64,000 nucleotides of DNA. It comes from Aedes albopictus. Lineage: Eukaryota > Arthropoda > Insecta > Diptera > Culicidae. The notes beneath the pieces are model-generated. The model made no database searches, was not told where the DNA came from, and saw nothing but the letters and a program-made list of their open reading frames with translations. Location of the stretch: positions 325,032,175 to 325,096,174 of the forward strand of contig NC_085136.1 in assembly GCF_035046485.1 (NCBI RefSeq), in the 5' to 3' direction. Positions 45,481 to 56,222 of this stretch are shown one piece after another. The translations under genes and the position numbers were made by a program. Numbering within the stretch: position 1 is the stretch's first letter; every line of letters begins with the position of its first letter.

Positions 45481-46480
45481 TAGATTTTAAGTCTAGTCTA
45501 TGTGTAACGACCCGCTTATTGCGGCCGTTACTGTAACTTAGCCCATCCGTCTGTCTCAGCAAGGTCGCTCGGTTGTTTCTCAACAACCGACGTTACCTTA
45601 ACCTTGCCTAACTAAATATGCCCACTTGCATTTCTGTTTTGCAGAGTGTGGCCAAACCAAAACATTGAGAGCGTAAAGGGGTCTTGCGTGGCCTGTTTTC
45701 TGCGCAGTGTCGTTTGGCAGTGTCTCGACGTTGGCGCGTCGTCGCCGTCGGTCGTTGGTTTCCTAATTGTTCTCTGCTGGAAGCCGGGAGTGTTTTTCGC
45801 GAGTTCTTTCTGATCGGATTGATAAGTTGTAGTTGTGGTCACAATGTAGCAGTGTGTGGATTTTTATCGCGAACCACTGAATGGTCCATGCTCAGCAAGT
45901 GATACATTCGCGAATGTAACATTTCATGAACCAACATGATCGGGAACGCTCCCCGAAATGCTGTTCATTCTCTTGCCCGGTTCGATACGAGAGCGCAATC
46001 AAGAGAGAAGATGCTCGATGACGCTAATAAAAGTGATGCATTCGGTAAGAATATTTCATTGCCATAATTCTTTTTTTATTGTGACTACACAACCTGCAAC
46101 GTCATGAATACAGTTAAATTAAATAGTATTTCACGTTTTTAAAGCGAAAACGCATTAAATACTGATGAAAATAACGATTATTCACAGTTGCCCCAAGCAA
46201 ACGATGAGCGATCATCGGTAAGTGTTACACTTAGCGATGCCCGCTCATCGCCGCAGCTTGTTTATATCGGAGTATCCTCTTTGTGTTCCTTCGTGAACCA
46301 TGCGACTCGACGAGAGAACATACACCGCTTGGTAATTGAAACAGAACCAACAGAAGGGAAGAAAAACTGCCGAGTGGTTCACTGATCACTTTTTCGTCCA
46401 AACACTGCAATGTAGATTAATAAAATAAATAAATGTGTAAAACAATGTAGTGGACAGTCTGAGTGAATCCGAAAAAGACC
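45481..46480. other. Unassigned GC-richer segment, possibly a solo LTR
   Basis: 45494-46459 begins TGTGTAACGACCCG and could end TGGACA, with AATAAA motifs near the right end and imperfect flanking GTCTA/GTCTG. This is reminiscent of a solo LTR, but termini and duplication are unconvincing. Frames at 45684-45902 and 46188-46385 have no recognisable homology. Confidence 0.25.
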
Positions 46481-47040
46481 AGTGCCGTGACCGCGCACGG
46501 CTCTACATATGGAGGGTCTCAGAGGCTTTAATGCTTGAGTCTCTTCAAAATTATTCAGTGGATTTCACGGGGTGTCCAAGAGTTTCAGAAGGTACCAGCA
46601 GGCTTCAATTGAGTGTAAAAGAAGTTTATAGGGAGTTCAGAGGTTTATTAAGGTTTAGGAAGTCTACGGCGCCTTAGGGAGATTTTCTCCTTGATTTTCT
46701 AAGATTTTTTAAGGTTGAATACCTGAATTATATTTAAGTTCGGGGATTTCAGGATGTTTCAGAGAACTTCCGGGGGTTCATTATAGTTCAATGAAATACC
46801 GGTTGTGCCTAATTGAGTCATTGCAGGGCATTTCCGTAGATTTCAGAGGTTTTCACAGAGTTTCACTGGGCTCCCGGGAGTCTCAAAGAGATTCGAAGAA
46901 GTTTAATAGAAATCGGAGGAGTTTTCTTCGAGACGTTCAGTGGTTTTCGGTGAGTTTTAGAGGGCTTCAGGGTTAGGGGGTTCAAGGGCGTCCAGTAAAG
47001 GTCAATGAAAGTCTAGGGGGTCTGATGAGGTGTGGGGTTT
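46481..47040. repeat. Degenerate ~10-bp repeat tract (TTTCAGRGG family)
   Basis: GATTTCAGAGGTTTTCACAGAG-type words. Two short frames over it are low-information. Confidence 0.5.
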
Positions 47041-48841
47041 TATGGCACCTCAAACAGTTATTGTACTCAATGCTAGACCGCATATAGTTGCATGACTGTC
47101 AACTTTGTACATAGTATATCTTATGATCATCACTTATGCTTGTAGAATCAATTAGCAATGTCCAAGGTAGCTCTTGATCTTGGAATTTGACGCACCAAAA
47201 TTAGATCATTCAATCATTTTGCTGTACAACAGCTACTACTGCAAATCAAAACTACACAGTTCTTCACCACATTACTGGTTTGCGGTAATAGATGAGCAAA
47301 GGAGCGCTAGACTTCTGCTTAATAGTTGAATAATCTTCAAAATAAATCTGACAATTTCCCCGGGCTGGGATTCTATCTATGTAGCTTAGAAATCAACTTT
47401 AATGATCCTATTTTCAGCATGTAAACGCTTCTACTTGCAGACATCAATCCAGATTGCATCTGTAACTATTCGTAACTTGAAAGGAAAGCTTCCTCATTCA
47501 AACAAACATACCACACACAGTCAGCCTCTATTTAAGATTTGTCCCAGAAGTGACATACACACGAGTACAGCACAGGCGTGATTATCCATGTGTGGATAGT
47601 GTCATGGTGCTCATCATAAGCCCATTCTTAGATTTCCAACTGTTTCATCCTTCTGCATGGCTGCCATCAACTGGCTGTTTCACAGACATAGGGTAAGGCA
47701 GAGCGTCAAACATAAATCTTAGCTTCCTACACATAACATCAAACGCCTACGAGTTTATGTCAGTAAGCTTTGAAGTATGATTTAAAACCGGTCAAGCATG
47801 TTCAAATCTACCGAACTATTTTTGCATTCATACCACAAGTTGAAGTCCTGAATCCCCTAAATCGTTGCACTGTGCACTAGTCAACTTCCACCCATTGCGA
47901 TGAAAACATCCGGCAAACTATTCCTGCACCTCAATGGTCCGGGTCCGTGTCCGCCTTCGCAAGTAACGCAACGGTGTGATCCAATTTTTCCTGCCATCGT
48001 CTCCTCTTATCATCTGAATTTCGCTTCCGGGTCTTTTTTTTTTGTCCACACAAAAAAAAACTGTCGGGACCGCCGGGAAATGACTAAACGTGCCCCACTT
48101 TTGGATTCGCACGGTTCCCGGTTTATGCCCGGCGGAGATCTACTTCTCCACCGCACCGGAGGGCTGAGGGCTCCGAGCATCACACGCGGCGATGGCCACC
48201 AGAGGGATTGACGGCGAGGGGTTCATCCACTTGAATTCATCATTTAAAAGCCAATATTTAAATTTCTCAACCATGAAGGAAGGTCGTCCTCATCACCGCG
48301 CACTGTGGGATTAACCGAGGACAAATCAGAAGGTTGGCTTCAGAGATACGTTCTTCTCGATTTGGGAAACCCTTTGCATGACCACAGTTGTCTCGGTGAA
48401 GATATTTATGGATCTAGGAATTTTGTCCACTATTTTTTTAGTTCATATCTTGATGTGTAGGACAGGTATCAAGTTGCAGATTGTGAAGCTCCGATGCTTC
48501 ACCTACCGTGTCCGGTTGCGTTTGGCTCGCAGTTAGTCAGATTTTTAGACTCTCTCAAGAATTGGAGCACCACCGACGACCGCATGGAAAAGTATGTCGA
48601 ACCGTAGCAGACCCGTCCTCTGTTGAATGAACTCCACAGTGCACAAGGGATGATGGAAACATTTGAAACTCTAGCCCGCCATCGTCTACGACGACGACGA
48701 CGACGATGAGTCCGTAGGCTAGCTGCCCAACCGGAGAGAGCATCACGTGTACACACAGACCCATGAATGGCGACGACGACAGTGGTGGTTGAAAGTAAAG
48801 AGCACTTGAACTCAAATGGTTTCTAAATGACTTTTTCATTC
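47041..48841. other. Unassigned non-repetitive intergenic sequence
   Basis: 1.8 kb without recognised elements. 47890-48240 is GC-richer and open for 103 codons (+) but without a known domain. A (CGA)n run lies at about 48690-48708 and frames across it on the minus strand are low-complexity. Could be regulatory or untranslated DNA of a neighbouring gene. Confidence 0.35.
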
Positions 48842-49362
48842 TAGGGTAATTGTTCCCATCGTTGTGGTAGTACCTATTGTTGCGGTAATGGCAATTGAGC
48901 ACTTTTTCGACTGAAATGTTACCAAAAGGTATTTTTAATAGATGTATGGTGCTTAAATTATGATATTGCACCATTTGTTTGCTTAAGATTTGCCCAAAAA
49001 CCTATTTTAAAAAAATATTTTCCTAAATGTGTTTGCTGCTGTGTTCCTATTGTTGCGGTAGTGTTCCTAATGTTGCGGTATCCCATATGATTTAAATGGG
49101 ATACCGCAACAATAGGAACAAAATACCGCAACATTAGGAACACATACCGCAACATTAGGAACACAATGTTCTTTCAGATAAAAACGAATAAAATGCTCAT
49201 AACAACATCAAAGTGGCAATATTTCGTTATTTTCCCGTAGATTAAGGATGGATTTTATTATTTGCAATTCAATCCATGTAAAAAGTTTGCTTGGGGCGAT
49301 ACAATTGTGGTTTAAACATAAACCCAGCGCTTAACTCCTCCATGATCGGATCAATTACCCTA
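48842..49362. mobile_element. ~520-bp TIR element with repeated GTTCCTATTGTTGCGGTA motif
   Basis: TAGGGTAATTG at 48842-48852 and CAATTACCCTA at 49352-49362 form inverted ends with TA outside the GGG. The motif GTTCCTAWTGTTGCGGTA occurs about four times forward (48852-49080) and three times reversed (49100-49163) around a CCCATATGATTTAAATGGG centre. Confidence 0.65.
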
Positions 49363-50130
49363 TTTACAAACGTGCATAAAAAATGTATAGAAAACCGAAG
49401 AAGCAGCAGCAGCAAAAGGACACAAAGGAGGTCGTTTCCATTTGGGGCCGGACTCGGGCTGGATGGTTGGACCTTCGCCGACGGTGAGCCGGAGATGAGG
49501 AAGATAAGCGGGAGTTGGCTCCTGGATTTTCACCTTCCCATCGAAAACTCGGAAAACCACATGGTGATGAGATGAGCATCATACATACAAGTTCTTTTCT
49601 ATCTATTTTTTACCAAAAATATTGACGAGACGAACCTCCGATAAGAAGGATGTACACCAAACCGACCGTCGCTCGGGAAGGTTTGCAGCCGGCTGCTGGG
49701 GCTCACAAGTGTGTGTACACAAACGTAAATATCGCCGGATATTATCCTTAATCAAGACGAAAAATGGAGGACACCGAACACCGAGAGCGAGCGGCGCTGT
49801 TGAGACGAAATTGAAAAGAAAATCCTCCGAAAGGAGAAATCAATATTGATCGGGACCGGGAATCAAGTAAACGTGTGGCTATGACTACGACGGACGGCTT
49901 GTCCTCAGATCGCATCCCGCCTGGATGATGGAATAGATTGTACTGCGGGAAGCAACGGGGCGTGAATTTCATTACAATATTCATGATTTGGATTGGGATG
50001 GAAAGTTTTCCAGTTCCTTTGCGTCAAATTAAAAAAATCGATTTGGTTTTTGGGTAAAATGTCCAAATTTAACACCGTTTTTCGACTGAGACGTAAAACT
50101 TGAAGCGTTTGAAGGCAAGGTGCGTTTGAT
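49363..50130. other. Unassigned non-repetitive sequence
   Basis: GC-richer part 49390-49980 has frames on both strands (about 70-95 codons) with no recognised family. No repeat signature. Confidence 0.35.
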
Positions 50131-50169
50131 TGACAAATAAAGAGATAAATTTGTGAAAAAACTACAAAT

Positions 50170-50238
50170 TGTTTTGGTGGGATTCGAACCCACGACACCG
50201 TATTACCCATCCGGTGCTTCAACCAACTAAGCCACAGA
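50170..50238 (-). pseudogene. tRNA-like sequence, left arm
   Basis: Perfect T arm GTGGG/CCCAC with TTCGAAT loop; acceptor and anticodon stems are imperfect. Part of the inverted pair, not a free-standing tRNA gene. Confidence 0.5.
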
Positions 50239-50454
50239 ACAACTTACGATTAACGCATACTAAACTTGCACCGATCAGATGGTCGGTGACGAAGTATGTG
50301 TCTGTCAAAATTTAATATTCATTCTGAAAACATTTGTTGTTCGCAGGCCGCGAAAGTGTGGAAGATTGATATCTAAGAGCCGATGGAAAGATGGACCCAG
50401 TTAGGGTGGGGCTTCGAATCCAGTTTGACTTCTTATCCCGCAGAATCGTAGCTT

Positions 50455-50524
50455 GTTCTGTGGCTAAGTAGGTTAAAGTGCCGGACAAGCGATACGAAGT
50501 CGTGGGTTCGAATCCCTTCAAAAC
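50455..50524 (+). pseudogene. tRNA-like sequence, right arm
   Basis: B box GGGTTCGAATCCC kept, but the T stem is GTGGG against CCCTT, so pairing is broken. Relic of a tRNA-derived element. Confidence 0.5.
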
Positions 50525-50557
50525 ATGTTTAACACAAATTTATCTCTCAATTTGTCA

Positions 50558-51029
50558 ATACAGTAATGTTCCGATTTTATCACGTCCTCCGCGCGTCAGC
50601 CCTTCATTTTCCATTCGTTTGCTGTTACATTTCAGGGCAATGTAGAAATAGAGCATTTAAAATTAAAAAAAAAAACATAAAATAGGTTCAGGTAACGTGA
50701 AAAAAAGGAGCCTACTAATTTCCTTGAGTGTAATTGTGCATACGAAATCCGGCTCCAACGCATACGATTGATGGTGAGCGAGCATTCGAAATCCAGCTCT
50801 CCGTTGAGCGCCGGTGGATGGCAAGAAAGAGACAACTGACATTTGGACGAAGGGAAGAAAGAGAATGATGATAGGGTTGTTGATTGAGCAAATCGGAAAT
50901 GAAAATCAGTTTTGAGAATGAAGTTGTGAAGTGATGTTGTGTTTGGTGGTGTGTTGAGTAATAAATGAAAAATTAATAATTGAATGCTTGTGTTCTTTTA
51001 ATTGAGTTTCACAATGATTTCCGACAATG
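50558..51029. other. Unassigned AT-rich sequence
   Basis: Includes AATGTAGAAATAGAGCATTT at about 50639, repeated at about 51731 beyond the tandem repeat. No gene. Confidence 0.4.
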
Positions 51030-51420
51030 GCGCAGCCGGTAGGAATCATCTGGAGCCTGATAAGCTCCATCCACAAGAGCATTTGCAAAATCATTTGTGA
51101 TATGGCAAAGAGCTAGAAAATATTACTATTATTATTAATTTATTTTAAGGACCCTTTAACTGAATGGAAGTCATTCGGATCCGGGCTAGAAAATATAAAA
51201 AGTAAATTGAGCAGGAAGTGTTTGTAGTATTTCTTGATTTTGTAGCTGTTTGGAATCTTCTGAAGCCTGGTAAGCTCCAAGAGTTAGAAAATATAAAAAG
51301 TAAATTGAGCATGAAGTGTTGGTAGTATTTCTTGATTTTGTAACTGTTTGGAATCTTCTGGAGTCTGACAAGCTCCATCCACAAGAGCATTATCGAAATC
51401 AGTTGTGATAGGACTAATAA
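51030..51420. repeat. ~98-bp tandem repeat, three units
   Basis: Units contain TGGAATCTTCTGGAGYCTG, AAGCTCC and GCTAGAAAATATAAAAAG. The first unit is interrupted by the micro-insertion 51124-51184. Minus-strand frames here are repetitive. Confidence 0.65.
51112..51196 (-). mobile_element. 61-bp LINE 3'-end micro-insertion with 12-bp TSD
   Basis: Insert 51124-51184 starts with (ATT)n and TTTATTTTAAGGACCC and is flanked by perfect GCTAGAAAATAT at 51112-51123 and 51185-51196. One caveat: the host is a tandem repeat whose unit carries the same word, so the duplication is supported by the inserted DNA rather than by the word alone. Confidence 0.65.
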
Positions 51421-51784
51421 TTCAAAAAAATTTGAAGCATATTAACCTGAAAGTGTTTGAACATTTTTTATATATTTTTATTTTCTAATTTCGTTGGATT
51501 TGGTAACCAGTTGTAAGGAGAATTCAAAAAAAGGCGTTAATGGGAAAGAGTTTGATAAGTATTTTGTCAACATTTAAAATAACATTCCATTTTTCTTTTC
51601 TGGGACCCTATATCTTATAGCATTGTTCGTATATTATGGCATGTTTATTTTTGGATTTTAATCTAAAACATTATTCAAAAAAATAATAATTCACCAAAGA
51701 TATGTATATTTATAGAGTAGGAGAGGGGCAGAATGTAGAAATAGAGCATTTGAAATTTAAAAAAAATATATAAAATGGGTTCAG
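51421..51784. other. Unassigned AT-rich sequence
   Basis: Ends with the second copy of the ~50-bp direct repeat that begins AATGTAGAAATAGAGCATTT. Confidence 0.4.
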
Positions 51785-52080
51785 GTTTTAAGCTCCCTTA
51801 AAGCCCCTCAATACGCCTCTGAATCCCCCTGAATCACTGATTCTTTTTTACCAGTCATAACCATTCCCTTTCATGAAACCCGCTTGTGACGCCCTAATCG
51901 TATCTGAAAATTCCAGAAACTTACCTAAAACGCTCTTGAAAAACCTACTAAAACTTGTCAGATACACCGTTACCAGAACCGTTTGAATGGCCTGAAAGAG
52001 GCCGTAAAGTACCCCTCGAAACGCTTCTGAATCCACCCTTCCCCCTGAATCGCCTCTAAACGTTCCTTGCGTAGAGTCAA
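51785..52080. repeat. Degenerate ~10-bp repeat tract, complementary orientation
   Basis: CCCCTGAATCGCCTCTAAACG-type words, the complement of TTTCAGRGG. Confidence 0.5.
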
Positions 52081-52204
52081 GCACAGAGGCACACACAGTG
52101 TCAAGCCCAGAGAGAGTTCATACGGCAGCTCGAAAGACAAGAGAAGAGACCTCTGTAGCCAGCGCACGGCAAAATAAGGTCTTGGTACCACTTCGGCAGA
52201 TGTA

Positions 52205-52281
52205 CCTACCCAGCCAACCACATATCGTAAATCATTGTGTGGAAAAAATCGTATATTTTCATATATTGAATCAGAATTGTA
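52205..52281. repeat. AATCGTATAT-type degenerate repeat (left part)
   Basis: Words ATCGTAAATC and AATCGTATATT. Continues at 54335 on the other side of the TA element. Confidence 0.5.
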
Positions 52282-52449
52282 TACACTAAAACCTCTTTTT
52301 ATGCATGTTTTTTTATGCACTTTTAATTAATGCACCTTTTTTTATGCCCTGCATAAAAAGAGGGAGAGCTGCTCAGAACCAATATTGTGCATAAGAATAT
52401 TTAATAATGCCAGGAACTATTGCAACGGCGACCGGGGGGTGTGTACAGA

Positions 52450-53870
52450 TGAGAGCAAAGGAAGGTTACAGGTTCGTTTTTGGGTGTGTCCGAAGGTCTC
52501 ATGTGCGTTACATGGGCTCCGAGTGGGTCTTAAGGGAATTTTGGAGTGATTTCGGGAGTCTCAGAGCATTTTAGGCTGGTTTCAAAGCCGTTATGGAGGC
52601 GTTTTTAGGGGTTTTGGTTTAGGAGGATTTTTTTTAGACATTTCAAGATGTTCCAGATAATTTTTGGCGTGATTCAGAGGCGTTACGGAAGCGTTACGAA
52701 GGAGTTTTCGGGGTGTTCGGAGCCTCTCAGGTGCGTTACATGGGGTCCGACGGGGTTTAAGGGGGATTTAGGAGGCATTTTAAGACGTTTCAGAGCATTT
52801 TCGGCGGGATGCAGAGGCGTTACTTATGCGTTACGGAGGAGTTTTCAGGGTGTTCGGAGCCTCTCAGGTGCGTTACATGGGGTCCGAGGGGGTTTAAGGG
52901 GGTTATTGGAGGCATTTTCGGCGGGATGCAGAGGCGTTACTTAAGCGTTACGAGGAGTTTTCGTGGGGCTCGGAGCCTCTCAGGTGCGTTACATGGGGTC
53001 GGAGGGGGTTTAAGGGGGATTTTGGAGGCATTTCAAGACGTTTCAGAGCATTTCGGCGTGGTTTAGAGGCGTTACGGAAGCGTTACGGAGGAGTTTTCAG
53101 GGTGTTCGGAGCCTCTCATGTGCGTTACATGGGGTCCGAGGGGGTTTAAGGGGAATATTGGAGGCATTTCAAGACGTTTCAGAGCATTTTCGGCGGGATG
53201 CAGAGGCGTTACTTAAGCGTTACGAGGAGTTTTCGTGGGGTTCGGAGCCTCTCAGGTGCGTTACATGGGGTCGGAGGGGGTTTAAGGGGGATTTTGGAGG
53301 CATTTCAAGACGTTTCAGAGCATTTTCAGCGAGATGCAGAGGCGTTACTTATGCGTTACGGAGGAGTTTTCGGGGTGTTCAGAGCTTCTCAGGTGCGTTA
53401 CATGGGGTCCGAGGGGGTTTAAGGGGGATTTTGGAGGCATTTCAAAACGTTTCAGACCATTTTCGGCGGGATTTGGAGGCGTTACGGAAGCGTTACAGAG
53501 GAGTTTTCAGGGTGTTCGGAGCCTCTCAGGTGCGTTACATGGGGTCCGAGGGGGTTTAAGGGGGATTTTTTAGGCATTTCAAAATGTTTCAGACCATTTT
53601 TGGCGTGATTTGGAGGCGTTACGGATGCGTTACGGAGGAGTTTTCAGGGTGTTCGGAGCCTCTCAGGTGCGTTACATGGGGTCCGAGGGGATTTAAAAGG
53701 GATTTTGGAGGCATTTCAAGACGTTTCAGAGCATTTTCGGGGGATTCAGAGGCGTTACGGTAGCGTTACGGAGAAGTTCTCTGGGGTTTCGAAGCCTCTC
53801 AGGTGCGTTACATGGGGTCGCCGGGGGGTTTAAGGGGGATTTTTGAAGCATTTCAGGAAGTTTCAGAGCA
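52450..53870. repeat. 137-bp minisatellite, about ten units
   Basis: The word GTGCGTTACATGGGG begins at 52731, 52868, 52984, 53120, 53256, 53393, 53530, 53667 and 53803, i.e. steps of 136-137 bp with one 116-bp unit; a diverged copy is at 52503. Frames up to 133 codons (e.g. 53158-53559) just read the repeat. Confidence 0.9.
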
Positions 53871-54180
53871 GCCTCTGAAATACCTTCAATCGCCCCTCAA
53901 ACCTCATGCACCCTTTAAAGTCTCCTGAGATCCCTGGAATTGCCCCTAAAGCCCCTTGGAACGCCCCTGAAACCCACTTAATACTATTGAAATACCCCAG
54001 AATTCTCCGTAATCCCATGAAAACACCAAAAAATCTTGACAGAACACCCTTGTAAGGCTCCTCAAACCCCCCGAAACAACCCCTTAAAACGCCCCTGAAG
54101 CCCATTGGAACCCCCTTTTTGGGCTCTCTGGGAACATTCTGCAAACCCCCTTAGCCACACCTCATCTGCCCTGGAGCAAG
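53871..54180. repeat. Degenerate ~10-bp repeat tract, complementary orientation
   Basis: CCCCTGAAACGCCCCTGAAG-type words inside the TA element, opposite in orientation to the minisatellite. Confidence 0.5.
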
Positions 54181-54334
54181 ATCTGTTCTCGCAAACTAGA
54201 TTTTCTAATTAAAGCCCAAACTTAATTTATGCATAAATTTCCCTCTTTTTATGCCTTTTTGAATTTATGCACATTTTTAATTTATGCAGTCCCAGCCATG
54301 TGCATAAAAAGAGGTTCCAGTGTAATAATATGTA

Positions 54335-55440
54335 TATTTGTTGACAATGATTGCGTAAAATCGCATTTCATGCTAAATTAAATTTCAATTGCGATCTTGT
54401 TTCATATAGTCGTCTCCGATCATAAAAGGTGCGAGATACTATCGGTAGGATCGCACAGAATCGGATAGAATCGTAAAAAACATACATTCGTAGTGTTAAG
54501 CTGCAAGTTCGCTAGCATCGTATATATGATTTCTTTGAATCGTGGAAATCGTCGCTTCACATCGTATATGAATCTGCTAAATCGAGCTTGCTACCTAACG
54601 GTATGATGAAAATCGGCGAAATCGTATACAACTATAACAATGTTGTATATTGATCGTTTGCGTCATACTTACATCGTATACGAAGTGAACGAAATCGTAG
54701 AAATCGTATATTCATTTTTACAGTCGCATATGATTGTTACTGCACTTTTAATAGTCGTATCTTAATCTCGGAAATCGTAAATGGTTTTGTTTACATATTT
54801 GTATGATGGAGAAAAAGAAAACATGGGTTTCATCACAAATTTGTATTTTTGTTGTTATTGACACACTCCAACCATGGTAGCAATAAATTCAACCAAATAT
54901 ATAGGCTTTCATAATATTTGTATACAGCAGATGACTTACAATAAGTGCATGAATAGATTCCAACAACGATGTGAATTCCGGACCTCTTGCACGGCACCAC
55001 TTTCGATGCCACTCGATGCACAACTACAACGCTCCCACCATAAGTCTCGCACCGTATCATGCTAATTTTTATTCGTTTCATGCCATTCACTTTTAACACT
55101 CTGTTTCCAACTTGGCAATATAGCCAATAGGGATAACGCGCAGTTCTCAATCAAAGGATCAAAGTTCGAACCCCACTGAACACCAATTGTTTTTTTTTTT
55201 ATTTGAAAATCTTGAGTCGTATATTAGTACACTCAATCGTAATAAGATCATGCATAATCGTATATTTAGGCGGATAAAATCGGCGAAATCGTAGAAATTT
55301 TTCGAGAAATCGTAAATCATGTTGAATGGAATCGCAGAAATCGTATATATGCTTCGATATGGCCTCCACTTTAGTATGTATATGCCTGTTTCGTGCATTG
55401 AATACGATTTCTTTGGTGCTATATATGTGTGACTATTTCA
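54335..55440. repeat. AATCGTATAT-type degenerate repeat with unassigned centre
   Basis: 54335-54800 and 55205-55400 repeat AATCGTATAT, GAAATCGTA and similar words. 54830-55110 between them is unassigned. Confidence 0.5.
55112..55190 (+). mobile_element. tRNA-like SINE head (relic)
   Basis: A-box-like ATAGCCAATAGGG and B-box-like AAGTTCGAACCCC at tRNA spacing, then a T-run. The cloverleaf is poor. Confidence 0.35.
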
Positions 55441-55441
55441 G

Positions 55442-55748
55442 TTGCATTTTGGATCTTCTTCTTCTTCTTGGCGTAACGTCCTCACTGGGACAAAGCCTGC
55501 TTCTCAGCTTAGTGTTCTATGAGCACTTCCACAGTTATTAACTGAGAGCTTCCTCTGCCAATGACCATTTTGCATGTGTATATCGTGTGGCAGGCACGAA
55601 GATACTCTATGCCCAAGGAAGTCAAGGAAATTTCCTTTACGAAAAGATCCTGGACCGACCGGGAATCGAACCCGTCACCCTCAGCATGGTCATGCTGAAT
55701 ACCCGTGCGTTTACCGCCTCGGCTATGTGGGCCCTTTGCATTTTGGAT
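55442..55748 (-). mobile_element. Feilai-like tRNA-derived SINE with 13-bp TSD
   Basis: Element 55455-55735 on the minus strand is flanked by perfect TTGCATTTTGGAT at 55442-55454 and 55736-55748. The head (right side) has tRNA A-box TAGCCGAGGCGG and B-box GGTTCGATTCC; the tail (left) is (GAA)n read on the minus strand. tRNA head, GAA-type tail and the shared core match the Aedes Feilai description. Full length. Confidence 0.85.
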
Positions 55749-56222
55749 ATAGCAACCAAATTGCTGGCTGGGTATTTTGGGCACATGCGGCTCACTCAGT
55801 CAATTTCATACCAAATGATATGAATTTTTGTACACTCAAACCTCCATTTAGGTCGAATCCATTTAGGTTAAATCTATTTAGGTCCCTCCATTTAAATAAC
55901 GTTACCTAAATGAACTCTGATTGTGTTTAGAGCAGTTGAAGTGTTTTAGATTGGGGCTAAAGTTTGTTTAAGGAAATTAAGTTGCAAGTGGAGTTAAGGT
56001 GAGTTCAGGGCGTGCTCAGGGGGGAGGGAAGGGGATTGGGTTAGTTTGGGACTGTTTAAGGTTTCCTAAGAACTTTCTTGAGCATAAGTCATCTAATCTA
56101 CATGCATAACTTGTGTGCTTAAATTATTGAATAAAAGTCATGCTTACACAGCAATTTATTTTCAGAAACTGCAGGCCCCCTTATTCCCCCTCAAAATCCC
56201 CTGTAACACCACGAACACGGTG
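55749..56222. other. Unassigned sequence with a TIR-like relic
   Basis: TACACTCAAACCTCCATTTAGG at about 55830 with repeated CATTTAGGT resembles one end of a pogo-like element; no matching right end was found. 55930-56080 has G-rich ~10-bp repeat words. Confidence 0.35.

Larger units (their letters stand above)
50131..50557. mobile_element. Inverted pair of tRNA-like repeats (427 bp)
   Basis: Ends TGACAAATAAAGAGATAAAT and its near complement. Each arm carries a ~70-nt tRNA-like sequence: 50170-50238 on the minus strand and 50455-50524 on the plus strand, with B-box GGGTTCGAATCCC and A-box-like TGGCTTAGTTGG. Same architecture as 17831-18395 but a different tRNA sequence. Confidence 0.65.
52282..54324. 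mobile_element. 2.0-kb TA-flanked TIR element (pogo/Tc1-like) carrying a minisatellite
   Basis: TA at 52282-52283 and 54323-54324 flank 52284-54322. Ends read CACTAAAACCTCTTTTTATGCA (left) and the matching complement ending GAGGTTCCAGTG (right). TTTATGCA words recur subterminally. The whole interior is repeat DNA with no transposase. Confidence 0.7.

Noticed and set aside
48499..48974. Minus-strand frames of 85 and 139 codons
   Set aside because: They overlap in different frames over a CGA-triplet run and a MITE end; no recognisable domain.
52648..53573. Glycine/arginine-rich repeat proteins
   Set aside because: All frames read the 137-bp minisatellite, and overlapping frames give similar peptides; no start or codon conservation.
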